Below are positions 16,128 to 25,589 of a DNA stretch of 64,000 nucleotides, in pieces. Numbering within the stretch: position 1 is the first letter of the stretch; the number at the start of each line of letters is the position of its first letter. A model generated the notes under the pieces. That model was given only the letters and a program-made list of their open reading frames with translations, did not search any database and was not told where the DNA came from. The stretch comes from Paludibacteraceae bacterium (lineage in GTDB: Bacteria > Bacteroidota > Bacteroidia > Bacteroidales > Paludibacteraceae): the NCBI GenBank assembly GCA_017517845.1, contig JAFWXW010000006.1:1-64000 (forward strand), in the 5' to 3' direction. The position numbers and the translations under genes are program-made.

Positions 16128-17924
16128 ATGCAAGACATCAGAAACATAGCTATTATAGCTCACGTTGACCACGGAAAAACCACCCTAGTAGATAAAATGC
16201 TTGTTGCGGGAGCATTATTCAAAGAGCATGAAAAAGCCGGTGAATTAATTCTAGATAACAACGATTTAGAAAGAGAAAGAGGTATAACTATAGTATCAAA
16301 AAATGTTTCTATTGATTATAAAGGAACTAAAATTAATATTATTGATACCCCTGGACACAGTGACTTCGGCGGAGAGGTGGAACGTATATTAAACATGGCA
16401 GATGGTGTGTTGCTACTTGTTGATGCTTTTGAAGGACCTATGCCACAAACACGTTTTGTGCTTCAAAAAGCTATTGAAATAGGACTTAAGCCAATCGTCG
16501 TTATCAACAAAGTGGATAAACCAAATTGCCGTCCAGATGAGGTGCATGAGGCTGTGTTTGACCTTATGTTTAGTCTTGATGCTACAGAAGAACAATTGGA
16601 TTTCCCTGTAGTGTATGGTTCTGCAAAACAAAATTGGATGTCCACAGATTGGAAAAACCAAACAGATAATATTTTCCCACTTTTAGATGCCATTATTGAG
16701 CATATTCCAGCACCCAAAAAGTTGGAAGGTCCTCTACAAATGCTTATTACCTCACTTGACTATTCTTCATACGTAGGTCGTATTGCCATAGGTAGAGTAC
16801 ATCGTGGAACAATCAAGGAAAATACAGATATTCTTATTGCACATCGTGATGGAAGTTCACATAAATGTAGAATAAAGGAACTCAATGTATTTAAAGGATT
16901 TGGCAAACAAAAAGTGAGCGAGGTGTCTTCTGGCGAAATTTGTGCTATCATTGGTTTAGACAAATTTGATATTGGTGATAGTATTTGTGATGCAGAAAAT
17001 GCAGAACCACTTCCACCTATTGCCATTGACGAACCTACCATGAGTATGGTGTTTACTATAAATAACTCTCCATTTTTTGGAAAAGAAGGTAAGTTTGTAA
17101 CTTCTCGTCATATTCATGAAAGACTTATAAAAGAACTTGACAAAAACTTGGCTCTGCGTGTACAAAAAGAAGAGTCTAGTGATATTTGGCACGTTTATGG
17201 TCGTGGCGTACTTCACCTTTCTGTACTTATAGAAACTATGCGTCGTGAGGGTTATGAACTTCAAGTAGGTCAGCCTCAGGTTATTATAAAAGAGATAGAC
17301 GGTGTTAAATGTGAACCAATAGAAGAACTAAGTGTAAATGTTCCAGAAGAAACATCTGGTAAAGTTATAGAATTAGTTTCTGCCAGAAAAGGTGAAATTG
17401 TGAGTATGGAAAGCAAAAATGACCGTATTCATTTATTGTTCAATATCCCTTCTCGTGGTATTATTGGTTTGCGTACAAACCTACTTACTGCCACAGCAGG
17501 GGAAGCTGTAATAGCACACCGTTTCTTAGAATATGCTCCCTACAAAGGTGAAATCTCACGCAGAAGTAATGGTTCCATGATTGCAATGGAAAGTGGTACA
17601 GCATTTGCCTATGCAATAGATAAACTGCAAGATAGAGGTCGTTTCTTTGTATTCCCACAAGATGAGGTTTATGCAGGTCAAGTGGTAGGCGAACATGCCA
17701 AAGAAGGTGACTTGGTTATTAATGTAACCAAATCTAAAAAACTTACTAATATGCGTGCTTCTGGATCAGATGAAAAAGCTAAGATTGTTCCTCCTATTGT
17801 ATTCAGTTTGGAAGAAGCATTAGAATATATTAAGGAAGACGAATATGTAGAAATCACTCCACAATCTATTCGTCTGAGAAAAATTATATTAGATGAGTTG
17901 GAAAGAAAACGTGCTAATAAATAA
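16128..17924 (+). CDS. typA: Ribosome-associated GTPase TypA/BipA
   Basis: This 598-residue translational GTPase acts in ribosome assembly and stress adaptation. The N-terminal G domain shows G1 HVDHGKTT, G2 RGITI, G3 DTPGHSDF and G4 NKVDKP. Domain II follows at about residues 200-290, and the C-terminal EF-G-like domains include the typical [19 protein letters not shown] stretch. Length is normal for the family. The folK gene starts inside its 3' end on the same strand. Confidence 0.97.
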   Translation: MQDIRNIAIIAHVDHGKTTLVDKMLVAGALFKEHEKAGELILDNNDLERERGITIVSKNVSIDYKGTKINIIDTPGHSDFGGEVERILNMADGVLLLVDAFEGPMPQTRFVLQKAIEIGLKPIVVINKVDKPNCRPDEVHEAVFDLMFSLDATEEQLDFPVVYGSAKQNWMSTDWKNQTDNIFPLLDAIIEHIPAPKKLEGPLQMLITSLDYSSYVGRIAIGRVHRGTIKENTDILIAHRDGSSHKCRIKELNVFKGFGKQKVSEVSSGEICAIIGLDKFDIGDSICDAENAEPLPPIAIDEPTMSMVFTINNSPFFGKEGKFVTSRHIHERLIKELDKNLALRVQKEESSDIWHVYGRGVLHLSVLIETMRREGYELQVGQPQVIIKEIDGVKCEPIEELSVNVPEETSGKVIELVSARKGEIVSMESKNDRIHLLFNIPSRGIIGLRTNLLTATAGEAVIAHRFLEYAPYKGEISRRSNGSMIAMESGTAFAYAIDKLQDRGRFFVFPQDEVYAGQVVGEHAKEGDLVINVTKSKKLTNMRASGSDEKAKIVPPIVFSLEEALEYIKEDEYVEITPQSIRLRKIILDELERKRANK

Positions 17925-18402
17925 GACTTATCTAAGTCTAGGTAGTAATTTGGGCGACAAAGAGGAGAATATAAAAAAGGCAGTTGAATTACTATCAGAA
18001 AGAGCAGGAGAAATCATATCTATATCTAGTAACTACGAGACTCAACCAGATGGATTTGTCTCAGAAAATAGTTTTGTGAATATTGCTTTGTGCATGGAAA
18101 CTAGGTTTTCTGCGTTGGAACTATTAGATATTTGTGAGGATATAGAGAAAATTATTGGTCGCAAGACAAAAAGTGTAAATTTAAATTATTCGGATAGGGT
18201 TATTGATATAGATATTCTATATTTTAATAATGCTCAGATAAATACAGAGAGGTTGATACTTCCTCACCCTAGAATGCACAAAAGAAGATTTGTTTTGGAA
18301 CCATTGTGTGAAATTGCTCCTAAGGTGAAACACCCAATATTAGGAATTAGCACTAGGCAAATGTTGCAAGAATTAGAAGCAAAAGAAAAATATCTGAATT
18401 AG
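17893..18402 (+). CDS. folK: 2-amino-4-hydroxy-6-hydroxymethyldihydropteridine pyrophosphokinase
   Basis: This folate-pathway enzyme transfers pyrophosphate from ATP to the pterin alcohol. Family motifs are visible: YLSLGSNLGDKEENI at the N-terminus, SSNYETQP, and the C-terminal DRVIDIDILYF and LPHPRMHKRRFVLEPL. The ATG at 17893 overlaps typA by 32 bases; a GTG at 17911 gives a start closer to the family norm and could be the true one. It is transcribed with typA. Confidence 0.93.
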   Translation: MSWKENVLINKTYLSLGSNLGDKEENIKKAVELLSERAGEIISISSNYETQPDGFVSENSFVNIALCMETRFSALELLDICEDIEKIIGRKTKSVNLNYSDRVIDIDILYFNNAQINTERLILPHPRMHKRRFVLEPLCEIAPKVKHPILGISTRQMLQELEAKEKYLN

Positions 18403-18420
18403 ATTGTCAGGGAATATATT

Positions 18421-19656
18421 ATGCGTAGTTCACAGTTAAGATTAATATCATATTTCGGATGTATAATTCTGGTTTATGCTACAGGCATAATCCTAGGTTA
18501 TTTCTTCAAAGATACTTCCATTATAATATTCTTAATTTCTGCTTGTGTAAGCCTTGTTCTCTTTTATATAATAGCAAAAAAAATGTCTGCCGAGAATACC
18601 AAAAGGTGGGAGCAAACCAAAGAGTCACTATATATGGAAAGGGAAAAACTTAGGACTCACCTTAGATATTCCACTCGTGGTCGTGCTGTATTTTCTCCTC
18701 ATAGAAAAGAAATAAGTTCCAACGAACTTTTTATCCAACTTCTAAATATAATATCCGATCACAAGGTTCAATATTCAGAAAAATTTTTTGACTTGCCAGA
18801 GGTTTATGAGATAATAGAATTCTTGGATAATAAACAATTGGAACCTACCAAAGAAACAAAATCCACAGAGATTCGTTTTTCTAAAAATGACTGCCATTTT
18901 GAGGTAAGTTGTGTGATATTCGCCGATAAGAGTTTTGAAGTAACTATAGAAGATGTTACAAAGGAAGAAGAACAAGCTATTCTAAAAAAACAACTGGCTC
19001 AAAATGTTTCCCACGAACTCAAGACTCCTATTAGTAGTATTCAGGGCTTTACAGAAACCCTAATAAATAATCCTAATATGGACGAAGAGAAGAAGTTATT
19101 CTTTATAGAAAGGTGTCATGCTCAGGCAGTAAGACTATCAAATCTTCTTCAAGATATTTCCATGCTTAACAAACTAGATGAGTCTAGTGATAGTTTTGAA
19201 ATGGACACGATTAATATTCTAGAGGTAGTAGAAAGTGTCACTCAAGACGTATCATTGGTGCTAGAAGAGAAAAACATGCATGTAGATGTCAATATTCCTG
19301 CAGATGTTACCATTAATGGTAATATGCTTCAGATTTATTCTATCTTTAGGAATCTAATTGATAATAGTATTTTATATGCAGGTATTGGAACTACAATATT
19401 TATAGAATGCTATAGAATAGATTCAGAATTTATCTATCTTTCTGTTGCAGATAATGGAGTAGGGGTGGATAGTAAGCACTTGAACAAAATATTTGACCGA
19501 TTCTATCGAGTAGATAAGGGTCGTTCTAGAAAACTTGGTGGTACAGGACTAGGTCTTTCTATTGTGAAAAATGCAATCCAGTTTCACCAAGGTCGTATCT
19601 CTGCAAAAAATCGCAAAGGTGGTGGGGTGGAGTTTTTATTTACCCTACATAAATAA
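18421..19656 (+). CDS. PhoR-like sensor histidine kinase
   Basis: This 411-residue inner-membrane kinase has two N-terminal membrane segments (about residues 8-29 and 33-51) with almost no periplasmic loop, a central PAS-like region, and a HisKA domain with the phospho-accepting histidine at residue 198 (QNVSHELKTPISS). The HATPase domain shows the N box (NLIDNSILYA), the G1 box (DNGVGV) and the G2 region (GGTGLGLSIVK). It resembles PhoR-type kinases. No response regulator lies beside it, so its partner and signal are unknown. It starts 18 bases after folK on the same strand. Confidence 0.88.
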   Translation: MRSSQLRLISYFGCIILVYATGIILGYFFKDTSIIIFLISACVSLVLFYIIAKKMSAENTKRWEQTKESLYMEREKLRTHLRYSTRGRAVFSPHRKEISSNELFIQLLNIISDHKVQYSEKFFDLPEVYEIIEFLDNKQLEPTKETKSTEIRFSKNDCHFEVSCVIFADKSFEVTIEDVTKEEEQAILKKQLAQNVSHELKTPISSIQGFTETLINNPNMDEEKKLFFIERCHAQAVRLSNLLQDISMLNKLDESSDSFEMDTINILEVVESVTQDVSLVLEEKNMHVDVNIPADVTINGNMLQIYSIFRNLIDNSILYAGIGTTIFIECYRIDSEFIYLSVADNGVGVDSKHLNKIFDRFYRVDKGRSRKLGGTGLGLSIVKNAIQFHQGRISAKNRKGGGVEFLFTLHK

Positions 19657-19668
19657 CCTATAATTAAT

Positions 19669-19685
19669 TAACTCCTAACTCCTTA
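19669..19685. repeat. TTAGGAG heptamer repeat at the dnaG stop
   Basis: On the minus strand the dnaG stop codon TAA begins the repeat (TAAGGAGTTAGGAGTTA). It separates the convergent histidine kinase and dnaG genes. No strong terminator is visible between them. Confidence 0.65.
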
Positions 19686-21593
19686 CACCTCTAGTCTTTT
19701 AAGCTTACAGTTTGCAAGGTCTGCTGCTACTTGTTTCTTTTTAGCATTTAGTTCACTTTGCTCCTTAAGGAGTGATATGATTTGTTCGTCGGCTCCAGGT
19801 ACACGCGAAGCAATAGAAATAGAATTCTTTACCTCTTTTAGTCTGCCTTCTACAATTCTTAGTTCCAAACCAAACACAAGTTGAGGTATAATAGATGAAA
19901 GTTTCAGAGAAAGTTGCTCTGGAGTATAATCAACAGTTTCTTTATGTATTTCATATTTATCCTCCACTAGTGAGAATGTATAATCTTGTATTTCCTTGTT
20001 GGCATGGTTTAGGAATTCGTTCCTTAGGTCGCCACTCTCACTCTCAAGTATGAAATCCCAGATTTTGTTGTGTAAGTCGTATGAGAATGAAATAATGCCG
20101 TTTTCTTTCATATATGCCACATATTCCACTACAGATACTTTTATCACCTCATCTGGAGTAATAAACTCAATAGGCACAAGTGCAAAGTTTATTATATGTT
20201 TTAGAAGTTCTCTTTCTTGAAGATATGTATATGGTAAATCTTTTTTAGGTGCAGTTTCTTCCAATGCTTTTTGTGGTTTAGCATTCTGATTTTTTTCTGC
20301 AATGATATTTTTTACACTCTGTGTTAGTGTTTCTAGTTTTATACCAAAACGAGTTTGACAATCTTGAATATACACAGAACGTTTTATCTCATCTGGAATA
20401 ACAGAAATGGAACGAAGTATCTCATTTATTAGGTTGGAACGCTTAATAGGATCATTACCAGCTTCTGTCAATGCCAATTCAGATTTAAAAGCAATAAAAT
20501 CCTTCTGATTCTTTTCCATATATTCTATTAGTTCAGAAGCATTTCTGCTACGAGCAAATGAGTCTGGGTCTTCTCCGTCTGGCAGAAGAAGCACTTTCAC
20601 ATTCATATTTTGTTCCAAAAGCATATCAATGCCCCTAAGTGAAGCCTTAATACCAGCAGAGTCACCGTCGTAAAGCACTGTGATATTGGAAGTGAAGCGG
20701 TGAATCATATTAATTTGACCATAGGTCAATGATGTTCCAGAAGAAGCTACTACGTTTTCTATCCCAGACTGATGAAGTGATGTAACATCTGTATAACCTT
20801 CTACTAGATAAACATTATCCTTTTTAACTATTTCATTTTTGGCGAAATATATACCATATAGTTCGTTGCTTTTGTGATAAATAAGTGATTCTGGGGAGTT
20901 TACATATTTAGCAGTTCTCTCATCGGTTTTTAATGCTCTGCCTCCAAATGCCACCTCTCTACCCGAAATACTATGAACCGGGAAGATAACTCTGCCCCTA
21001 AAGCGGTCTGTAGTATGCTTCTCGCCTTTTGAACATAAACCCACTTCTGTTAGCACTTTGGGGTCAAAACCACTTTTTATGGCTTCGTCATAAAAGGCAG
21101 TGTATCTGTCTGGACAATAACCTATCTTAAATTTCTTTATCATGGCATCAGAAATTCCACGACCTCTAAGGTAAGAAAGCCCCACAGACTGTCCCTCATC
21201 AGTGTTCCAAAGAGTATTAACAAAATATTCTGCAGCAAATTTATTCACTTGCATCATACTTTCTCTCATACTCTGAGCCTTCATTTCTTCTGACGTTAGC
21301 TCTTTTTCTTTTATTTCTATATGATATTTATCTGCTAGATAGCGTAGTGCCTCAGGAAAGGTTAGGTGCTCTTTTTCCATTATAAAGTTGATGGGCGTTC
21401 CGCCTTTGCCACAACCAAAGCATTTGCAGATGTTTTTAGATGGTGAAACCATGAAAGAAGGTGTTTTCTCCTCGTGAAATGGACATAAACCCTTTAAATT
21501 GGCACCGCTACGGTGCAATTTCACAAAGTCACCTACCACTTCCTCTATCTTGGCAGCAGCTATAATTCTCTCTTTAGTCTCGTTATCTATCAT
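19683..21593 (-). CDS. dnaG: DNA primase
   Basis: This 636-residue enzyme makes RNA primers at the replication fork. The N-terminal CHC2 zinc finger is present (CPFHEEKTPSF ... CFGCGKGG), followed by the primase core (SYLRGRGIS; RFRGRVIFPVHS), the TOPRIM motif (VYLVEGYTDV and LYDGDSAGIKA) and a C-terminal helicase-binding region. Length and order are normal. The gene lies downstream of fmt, separated by 217 bases of degenerate repeats, so it may have its own promoter. Confidence 0.97.
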   Translation of the reverse strand: MIDNETKERIIAAAKIEEVVGDFVKLHRSGANLKGLCPFHEEKTPSFMVSPSKNICKCFGCGKGGTPINFIMEKEHLTFPEALRYLADKYHIEIKEKELTSEEMKAQSMRESMMQVNKFAAEYFVNTLWNTDEGQSVGLSYLRGRGISDAMIKKFKIGYCPDRYTAFYDEAIKSGFDPKVLTEVGLCSKGEKHTTDRFRGRVIFPVHSISGREVAFGGRALKTDERTAKYVNSPESLIYHKSNELYGIYFAKNEIVKKDNVYLVEGYTDVTSLHQSGIENVVASSGTSLTYGQINMIHRFTSNITVLYDGDSAGIKASLRGIDMLLEQNMNVKVLLLPDGEDPDSFARSRNASELIEYMEKNQKDFIAFKSELALTEAGNDPIKRSNLINEILRSISVIPDEIKRSVYIQDCQTRFGIKLETLTQSVKNIIAEKNQNAKPQKALEETAPKKDLPYTYLQERELLKHIINFALVPIEFITPDEVIKVSVVEYVAYMKENGIISFSYDLHNKIWDFILESESGDLRNEFLNHANKEIQDYTFSLVEDKYEIHKETVDYTPEQLSLKLSSIIPQLVFGLELRIVEGRLKEVKNSISIASRVPGADEQIISLLKEQSELNAKKKQVAADLANCKLKRLEV

Positions 21594-21662
21594 TAATTGT
21601 TTAATGTTTAATGTTAATTACTCGCTATGCTCGTGATTTTTCTTCACGTTAGCTTCGCTGAA

Positions 21663-21719
21663 GTTGCTCTCGTTCGGCATAATCAAAATAAATTTTGCTT
21701 CTGCTCTCACTTAATCGCA
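21663..21719. repeat. Diverged copy B of the 62-bp palindromic repeat
   Basis: From 21667 the sequence aligns with copy A (GCTCTCGTTCGGCATA ... TGCTCTCACTTAATCGC). The central hairpin is kept although the bases differ: CAAAAT-AA-ATTTTG here against CAAAC-AA-GTTTG in copy A. The outer arms have largely decayed. The whole 217-base gap between dnaG and fmt is made of such degenerate repeats. Confidence 0.6.
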
Positions 21720-21770
21720 ACATTCGGCAATGCTTAAGTAAACTTATCATTGCTCTCGCTACTCGAAAAA

Positions 21771-21790
21771 TTATTCCCTTCGGTCATCAA
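21771..21790. repeat. 20-bp match to the repeat inside the kinase gene
   Basis: TTATTCCCTTCGGTCATCAA is identical to 12481-12500, and CGTC follows after two differing bases in both places. It identifies the source family of the in-frame insertion. Confidence 0.75.
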
Positions 21791-21795
21791 CTCGT

Positions 21796-21816
21796 CCTAA
21801 CTCCTAACTCCTAACT
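21796..21816. repeat. TTAGGAG heptamer repeat supplying the fmt stop
   Basis: About three units. On the minus strand the reading AAA AGT TAG places the fmt stop codon in the first unit. Confidence 0.75.
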
Positions 21817-22749
21817 TTTTAATTTCGTTCCTCTCAACAAGTCCTCCGCTTTCATCGCTTTCTTGCCAGCAAGTTGCACTTTAATTAGTCTTAAAACGCC
21901 ATCAGCAGTAACAAATTTAAGAGTCTTGCCATCAGAAATAAGTGTTCCTGCAGGAAGTTCTGATTTTTCATCAAGAATTTCAGATTCATAAATCTTTAGT
22001 CCAAGTTCCCTATCTTTGTCGTCTTTTACCATTGTAAATGCAGCAGGGTAGGGTGAAAGTCCTCTAATAAGATTGTGAATCTCTACAGAAGTTTTGTTCC
22101 AATCTATTTTGCAAGTGTCCTTAAAGATTTTAGGAGCAGGTTTTAGGGTTATACTTTCATCTTGTGGAATAGTTTCCATATTTCCATTTATGATTCTATC
22201 CACAGTTTCTATAACCAAGTCTCCGCCTATATTCATTAGTTTATCATAAACTATTCCCACATTATCTGTTGGTTCGATAGATATTTTTCTTTGTAAGATA
22301 ATGTTGCCTGTATCTATCTCGTGTTTTAGGAAAAATGTGGTTACACCGGTTTCTGTTTCTCCATTAATTACTGCCCAATTTATTGGTGCAGCCCCTCTAT
22401 ATTGAGGAAGAAGTGAAGCGTGCAGGTTAAATGTTCCTAACTTAGGCATATTCCAAACCACTTCTGGAAGCATTCTAAATGCCACCACTATCTGTAAATC
22501 TGCATTTAAAGCACGTAATTCAGACAAAAACGCTTCGTCCTTTAGGTTTACAGGTTGTAAAATATTTAGTCCAGCCTCCTCTGCATAAACCTTTACTGCA
22601 GATGGTTGTAAATTGTAACCTCTACCTGCAGGTTTATCTGGCATAGTAATTACACCTACCACATTATATCCACCCTCAACTAATCTTCTCAATGGTTCTA
22701 CCGCAAATTCTGGTGTCCCCATATATACTAGTCTCATTTTTTTGTCCAT
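21811..22749 (-). CDS. fmt: Methionyl-tRNA formyltransferase
   Basis: This 312-residue enzyme formylates initiator Met-tRNA. The N-terminal formyltransferase fold shows YMGTPEFAV and MPDKPAGRG; the catalytic region shows FNLHASLLPQYRGAAPINWA and a conserved NGETETGVTTF. The C-terminal tRNA-binding domain is present (GLSPYPAAFT). The final Ser codon and stop are provided by the heptamer repeat, so the C-terminus may have been trimmed or altered slightly. Confidence 0.96.
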   Translation of the reverse strand: MDKKMRLVYMGTPEFAVEPLRRLVEGGYNVVGVITMPDKPAGRGYNLQPSAVKVYAEEAGLNILQPVNLKDEAFLSELRALNADLQIVVAFRMLPEVVWNMPKLGTFNLHASLLPQYRGAAPINWAVINGETETGVTTFFLKHEIDTGNIILQRKISIEPTDNVGIVYDKLMNIGGDLVIETVDRIINGNMETIPQDESITLKPAPKIFKDTCKIDWNKTSVEIHNLIRGLSPYPAAFTMVKDDKDRELGLKIYESEILDEKSELPAGTLISDGKTLKFVTADGVLRLIKVQLAGKKAMKAEDLLRGTKLKS

Positions 22750-22787
22750 AGATTTTAAAATGTTGCGTAAAGGTATATAAAATTACC

Positions 22788-23426
22788 TTAGTTATAACTA
22801 TTTGTTTGCCTATTTATAAATATTTCATTGTTAGTTTTATTTAAATATCTATAAAGAGTTCCTCTTGCCACCTTTAATTTTTTTGCGATTCTAGAAATAG
22901 AATATCCTTGTTTTAGAAGTAAATCTATCTTTTCTTTATTGTATTCACACTTTTTATTTAGGGTTTTGTTGTAGCTGCCTTTTCTTCTTCCAAGAACAAC
23001 TCCCTCTGCTTTTTTTCTGTTCAATGCCTCTTTTGTTCGTTGTGAGATAAGATTTCTTTCTATCTCTGCAGACAACCCAAAAGCAAATGCCAATACTTTA
23101 CTCTGAATATCATCGCCCAGTCTGTAACCATCTTTTATTGACCACACCTTGCAACCCTTATTCATACAGACATTCAAAATCTCCATAATCATAAACAAGT
23201 TACGCCCCAGACGTGAAATCTCAGCACAAATAATCAAGTCGTCCTCCTTAATTCTTTTTAGAAGTTTCCCCAACTCTCTTTTAGAATAGGACTTTGTTCC
23301 ACTAATGGTTTCTTCTATCCAACCATCTATCTCTACTTCATTTCTTTTACAGAAATTAACTATCTCAAATCTTTGATTCTCAACAGTTTGCTTATCGCTA
23401 CTTACTCTAATATAACCGTAAATCAT
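22788..23426 (-). CDS. Serine recombinase/DNA invertase, Mpi-like
   Basis: This 212-residue site-specific recombinase carries the resolvase/invertase catalytic domain (YGYIRVSSDKQTVENQR with the nucleophile serine at residue 9; AEISRLGRN), the long E helix (SAEIERNLISQRTKEAL) and a C-terminal helix-turn-helix (SISRIAKKLKVARGTLYRYL). It resembles the Mpi master invertase family of Bacteroides, which flips promoters of surface-polysaccharide genes. No transposon ends or partner genes are seen, so it looks chromosomal. It sits between punA and fmt. A 36-bp palindrome covers its start codon. Confidence 0.85.
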   Translation of the reverse strand: MIYGYIRVSSDKQTVENQRFEIVNFCKRNEVEIDGWIEETISGTKSYSKRELGKLLKRIKEDDLIICAEISRLGRNLFMIMEILNVCMNKGCKVWSIKDGYRLGDDIQSKVLAFAFGLSAEIERNLISQRTKEALNRKKAEGVVLGRRKGSYNKTLNKKCEYNKEKIDLLLKQGYSISRIAKKLKVARGTLYRYLNKTNNEIFINRQTNSYN

Positions 23427-23459
23427 AACTAAAAATTGTTTATTAACAATAAAGTTATG
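23424..23459. promoter_or_regulatory. 36-bp interrupted palindrome over the recombinase start codon
   Basis: The outer arms CATAACT (23424-23430) and AGTTATG (23453-23459) and inner arms ATTGTT (23435-23440) and AACAAT (23445-23450) are complementary; the start codon is in the left arm. It may be a binding site for the recombinase itself or a repressor operator. Confidence 0.5.
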
Positions 23460-23507
23460 AATTTTCTACTTGTTTTATGTGTGTAGGGAAGGTAGCGATA
23501 ATATCCT

Positions 23508-24320
23508 TTACAGAGAGGATATAAGTTCTCTCATTATAAGTGCCATTTTGGGCTGCACAGAATTTGCTACTTGTTGAACTTCTTCGTGAGTTACTTCCAC
23601 GATTTTGCCTTCTACACCTAGGTCTGTGATGATAGACATGCCAAATACCCTCATATTGGCATGTACAGCCACAATTACTTCTGGTACGGTGGACATTCCC
23701 ACAGCATCGGCACCTACTATTCTAAAGTATTTGTATTCTGCTGGAGTCTCAAAAGTAGGACCTTGTGTGCCAAGGTAAACACCTTCTTTTACCCTAATAT
23801 TGTGTTTTTTTGCAATTTCTTTTGCTTTTGCAATGAGCTCAGGGTCGTATGCCTTGCTCATATCAGGGAAACGAGTGCCAAGTTCGTTGTAGTTTTTACC
23901 CCTAAGAGGGTGTTCTGGGAAGGTGTTGATGTGGTCATTTATAATCATAAGTTCACCTATCTCAAATTCTGGGTTCATACCACCTGCGGCATTAGAAAGT
24001 AGCAAGATTTCTACGCCTAGTGCTTTCATTACTCTGATAGGAAAGGTGACCTCTTGCATAGAATAGCCTTCGTAGTAGTGAAATCTACCCTGCATAGCTA
24101 AAACTTGAACATCGCCTAAATATCCTATAATGAGTTTTCCAGAGTGTCCTTCCACAGTAGAAATAGGGAAGTTTGGAATGTCTGTATATGAAAACTCTGT
24201 TTCTATCTTTATCTCTTTTGCTAGTTCGCCAAGTCCAGTGCCTAATACTATCCCCACTTTAGGAAGAAAAGGCATCTTAGTTCTCAAATAATTGGCTGTT
24301 TCTTGTATCTTTTTCAACAT
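23508..24320 (-). CDS. punA: Purine-nucleoside phosphorylase (trimeric type)
   Basis: This 270-residue purine-salvage enzyme cleaves nucleosides with phosphate. Family features: VGIVLGTGLGELA, TVEGHSGKL, QGRFHYYEGY, LLSNAAGGMNP and the C-terminal VGMSTVPEVIVA with MSIITDLG. The start overlaps the 3' end of lpxK by 44 bases, so translation is probably coupled. Confidence 0.95.
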   Translation of the reverse strand: MLKKIQETANYLRTKMPFLPKVGIVLGTGLGELAKEIKIETEFSYTDIPNFPISTVEGHSGKLIIGYLGDVQVLAMQGRFHYYEGYSMQEVTFPIRVMKALGVEILLLSNAAGGMNPEFEIGELMIINDHINTFPEHPLRGKNYNELGTRFPDMSKAYDPELIAKAKEIAKKHNIRVKEGVYLGTQGPTFETPAEYKYFRIVGADAVGMSTVPEVIVAVHANMRVFGMSIITDLGVEGKIVEVTHEEVQQVANSVQPKMALIMRELISSL

Positions 24321-25344
24321 AGTGTTTAATTTTTTGGGTTAATATTTCTTCTCCCTCATTCAGAATTTTTATTTTAACAGGGATAATTATTAGTTTATCT
24401 TTTATTTCATTAGAAAAATCATTCAGCTTAGCAGCATCTTTTTCTGTTGTAACAATCCATTTGTTCTTAGAATTCATGGCAGAGAACTCTGAATATATCT
24501 TTGCATTGTCAGTATTAGAATAATTATGGTGGTCTGAATACTCAATAGATTTAAGTTCTTTTATACTATAAGTTAGATAGTCCTTTAAAGGTTTGGCCTT
24601 AGCTACTCCTGTGAATAATAGTAAAGACATATCAGTATTTAATTCTACTTTTTCTCCTGTTAAACATTTGTAAGGAGTACCATAATTTAGGCAAGAGAAA
24701 AATACTTTTTGATATGGGTAGGGGTTGATTTCTTTAAGTAAATTACTGAAATCTATGGGTTTTAAGTCTTTGGGACATTTTGTAACTACTATGATCGAAG
24801 CCCTTTTTTGAGCAGAAGGTAGGTCTCTCAATTCGCCCACGGGCAATAAATAGTCGTCTTTTATAGGTCGGTTGTAGTCTATTAGCAAGATTTTACAACG
24901 TGTTTTCACATATCTATGTTGGAAAGCATCATCGAGGATTACAGCCTTGATTTCGGGGTGTTTTTTTTGAATGTAGTCTATAGCTCTACATCTGTCAGAG
25001 TCTGCTACTATCAGAGTTTTAGGATATTTTTTTAGCATCTGATAGGGCTCATCACCCAATATTTCTGCAGTAGAATTTTCATCAGATACTTGCATACCTT
25101 TAGATTTTCTTTTATATCCACGACTTACCACAGCCAATGAATGTTTATCTTGTAGAAGTTCAATTAAATATTCCACAAAAGGAGTTTTGCCAGTTCCGCC
25201 TACGGTAATGTTACCTACACAAATCACTGGAATATTAAATTTTCTCGATTTTAATTTCCCAGCATCAAACAATCTATGCCTTATCCAAATCACTAAAGCA
25301 TAAATCCAAGTTATAGGTAATAATATGTACTTTAAATTCCTCAA
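24277..25344 (-). CDS. lpxK: Tetraacyldisaccharide 4'-kinase (lipid A synthesis)
   Basis: This 355-residue inner-membrane kinase phosphorylates the lipid A precursor. A short N-terminal membrane segment (LKYILLPITWIYALVIWI) precedes a P-loop (GNITVGGTGKTPFVEYL); VVSRGYKRKSKG and ILDDAFQHRYV are family motifs. The start is a TTG at 25342-25344; no ATG gives a better alignment. Upstream lie repeats rather than another gene. Confidence 0.93.
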   Translation of the reverse strand: MRNLKYILLPITWIYALVIWIRHRLFDAGKLKSRKFNIPVICVGNITVGGTGKTPFVEYLIELLQDKHSLAVVSRGYKRKSKGMQVSDENSTAEILGDEPYQMLKKYPKTLIVADSDRCRAIDYIQKKHPEIKAVILDDAFQHRYVKTRCKILLIDYNRPIKDDYLLPVGELRDLPSAQKRASIIVVTKCPKDLKPIDFSNLLKEINPYPYQKVFFSCLNYGTPYKCLTGEKVELNTDMSLLLFTGVAKAKPLKDYLTYSIKELKSIEYSDHHNYSNTDNAKIYSEFSAMNSKNKWIVTTEKDAAKLNDFSNEIKDKLIIIPVKIKILNEGEEILTQKIKHYVEKDTRNSQLFEN

Positions 25345-25357
25345 TGTATCTTTATAT

Positions 25358-25373
25358 AAGTTAGGAGTTAGGA
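25358..25373. repeat. TTAGGAG heptamer repeat upstream of lpxK
   Basis: Two units (AGTTAGGAGTTAGGA) directly flank the 62-bp palindrome, and a further unit lies on the other side at about 25448-25456, so the palindrome is bracketed by heptamers. Confidence 0.6.
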
Positions 25374-25435
25374 ATTCCGCGAGTAAGCGAGAGCAGAGTC
25401 AAACTTGTTTGAACTATGCCGAGCGAGAGCGGAAT
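25374..25435. repeat. 62-bp interspersed palindromic repeat, copy D
   Basis: It is bounded by ATTCCGC (25374-25380) and GCGGAAT (25429-25435). It is the reverse complement of copy A (10386-10447) apart from five bases. Four of these change TT/AA in the copy A arms to CC/GG here, preserving pairing. It lies between the divergent lpxK and ilvE genes. Confidence 0.8.
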
Positions 25436-25519
25436 CGCCGTTAGGCAATTAGGAGTTATCACCAAATCACCACATCACCCAATTCACTATCTGAATGACT
25501 CAACAAATTTAATAAATTA

Positions 25520-25551
25520 TTTGCTTTTTTAGTGCTATATTTATAATTTTG
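25520..25551 (+). promoter_or_regulatory. ilvE promoter
   Basis: TTTG at 25520-25523, a 20-base spacer and TAATTTTG at 25544-25551 give a full-consensus Bacteroidota promoter, about 38 bases before the ilvE ATG. Confidence 0.75.
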
Positions 25552-25589
25552 CACCTTAATTATAGAAAAAATTATAAACATTAAATAAT

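Noticed and set aside
22788-23426. Recombinase as part of a transposon
   Set aside because: No terminal repeats, transposase or cargo genes are found; the gene stands between punA and fmt.
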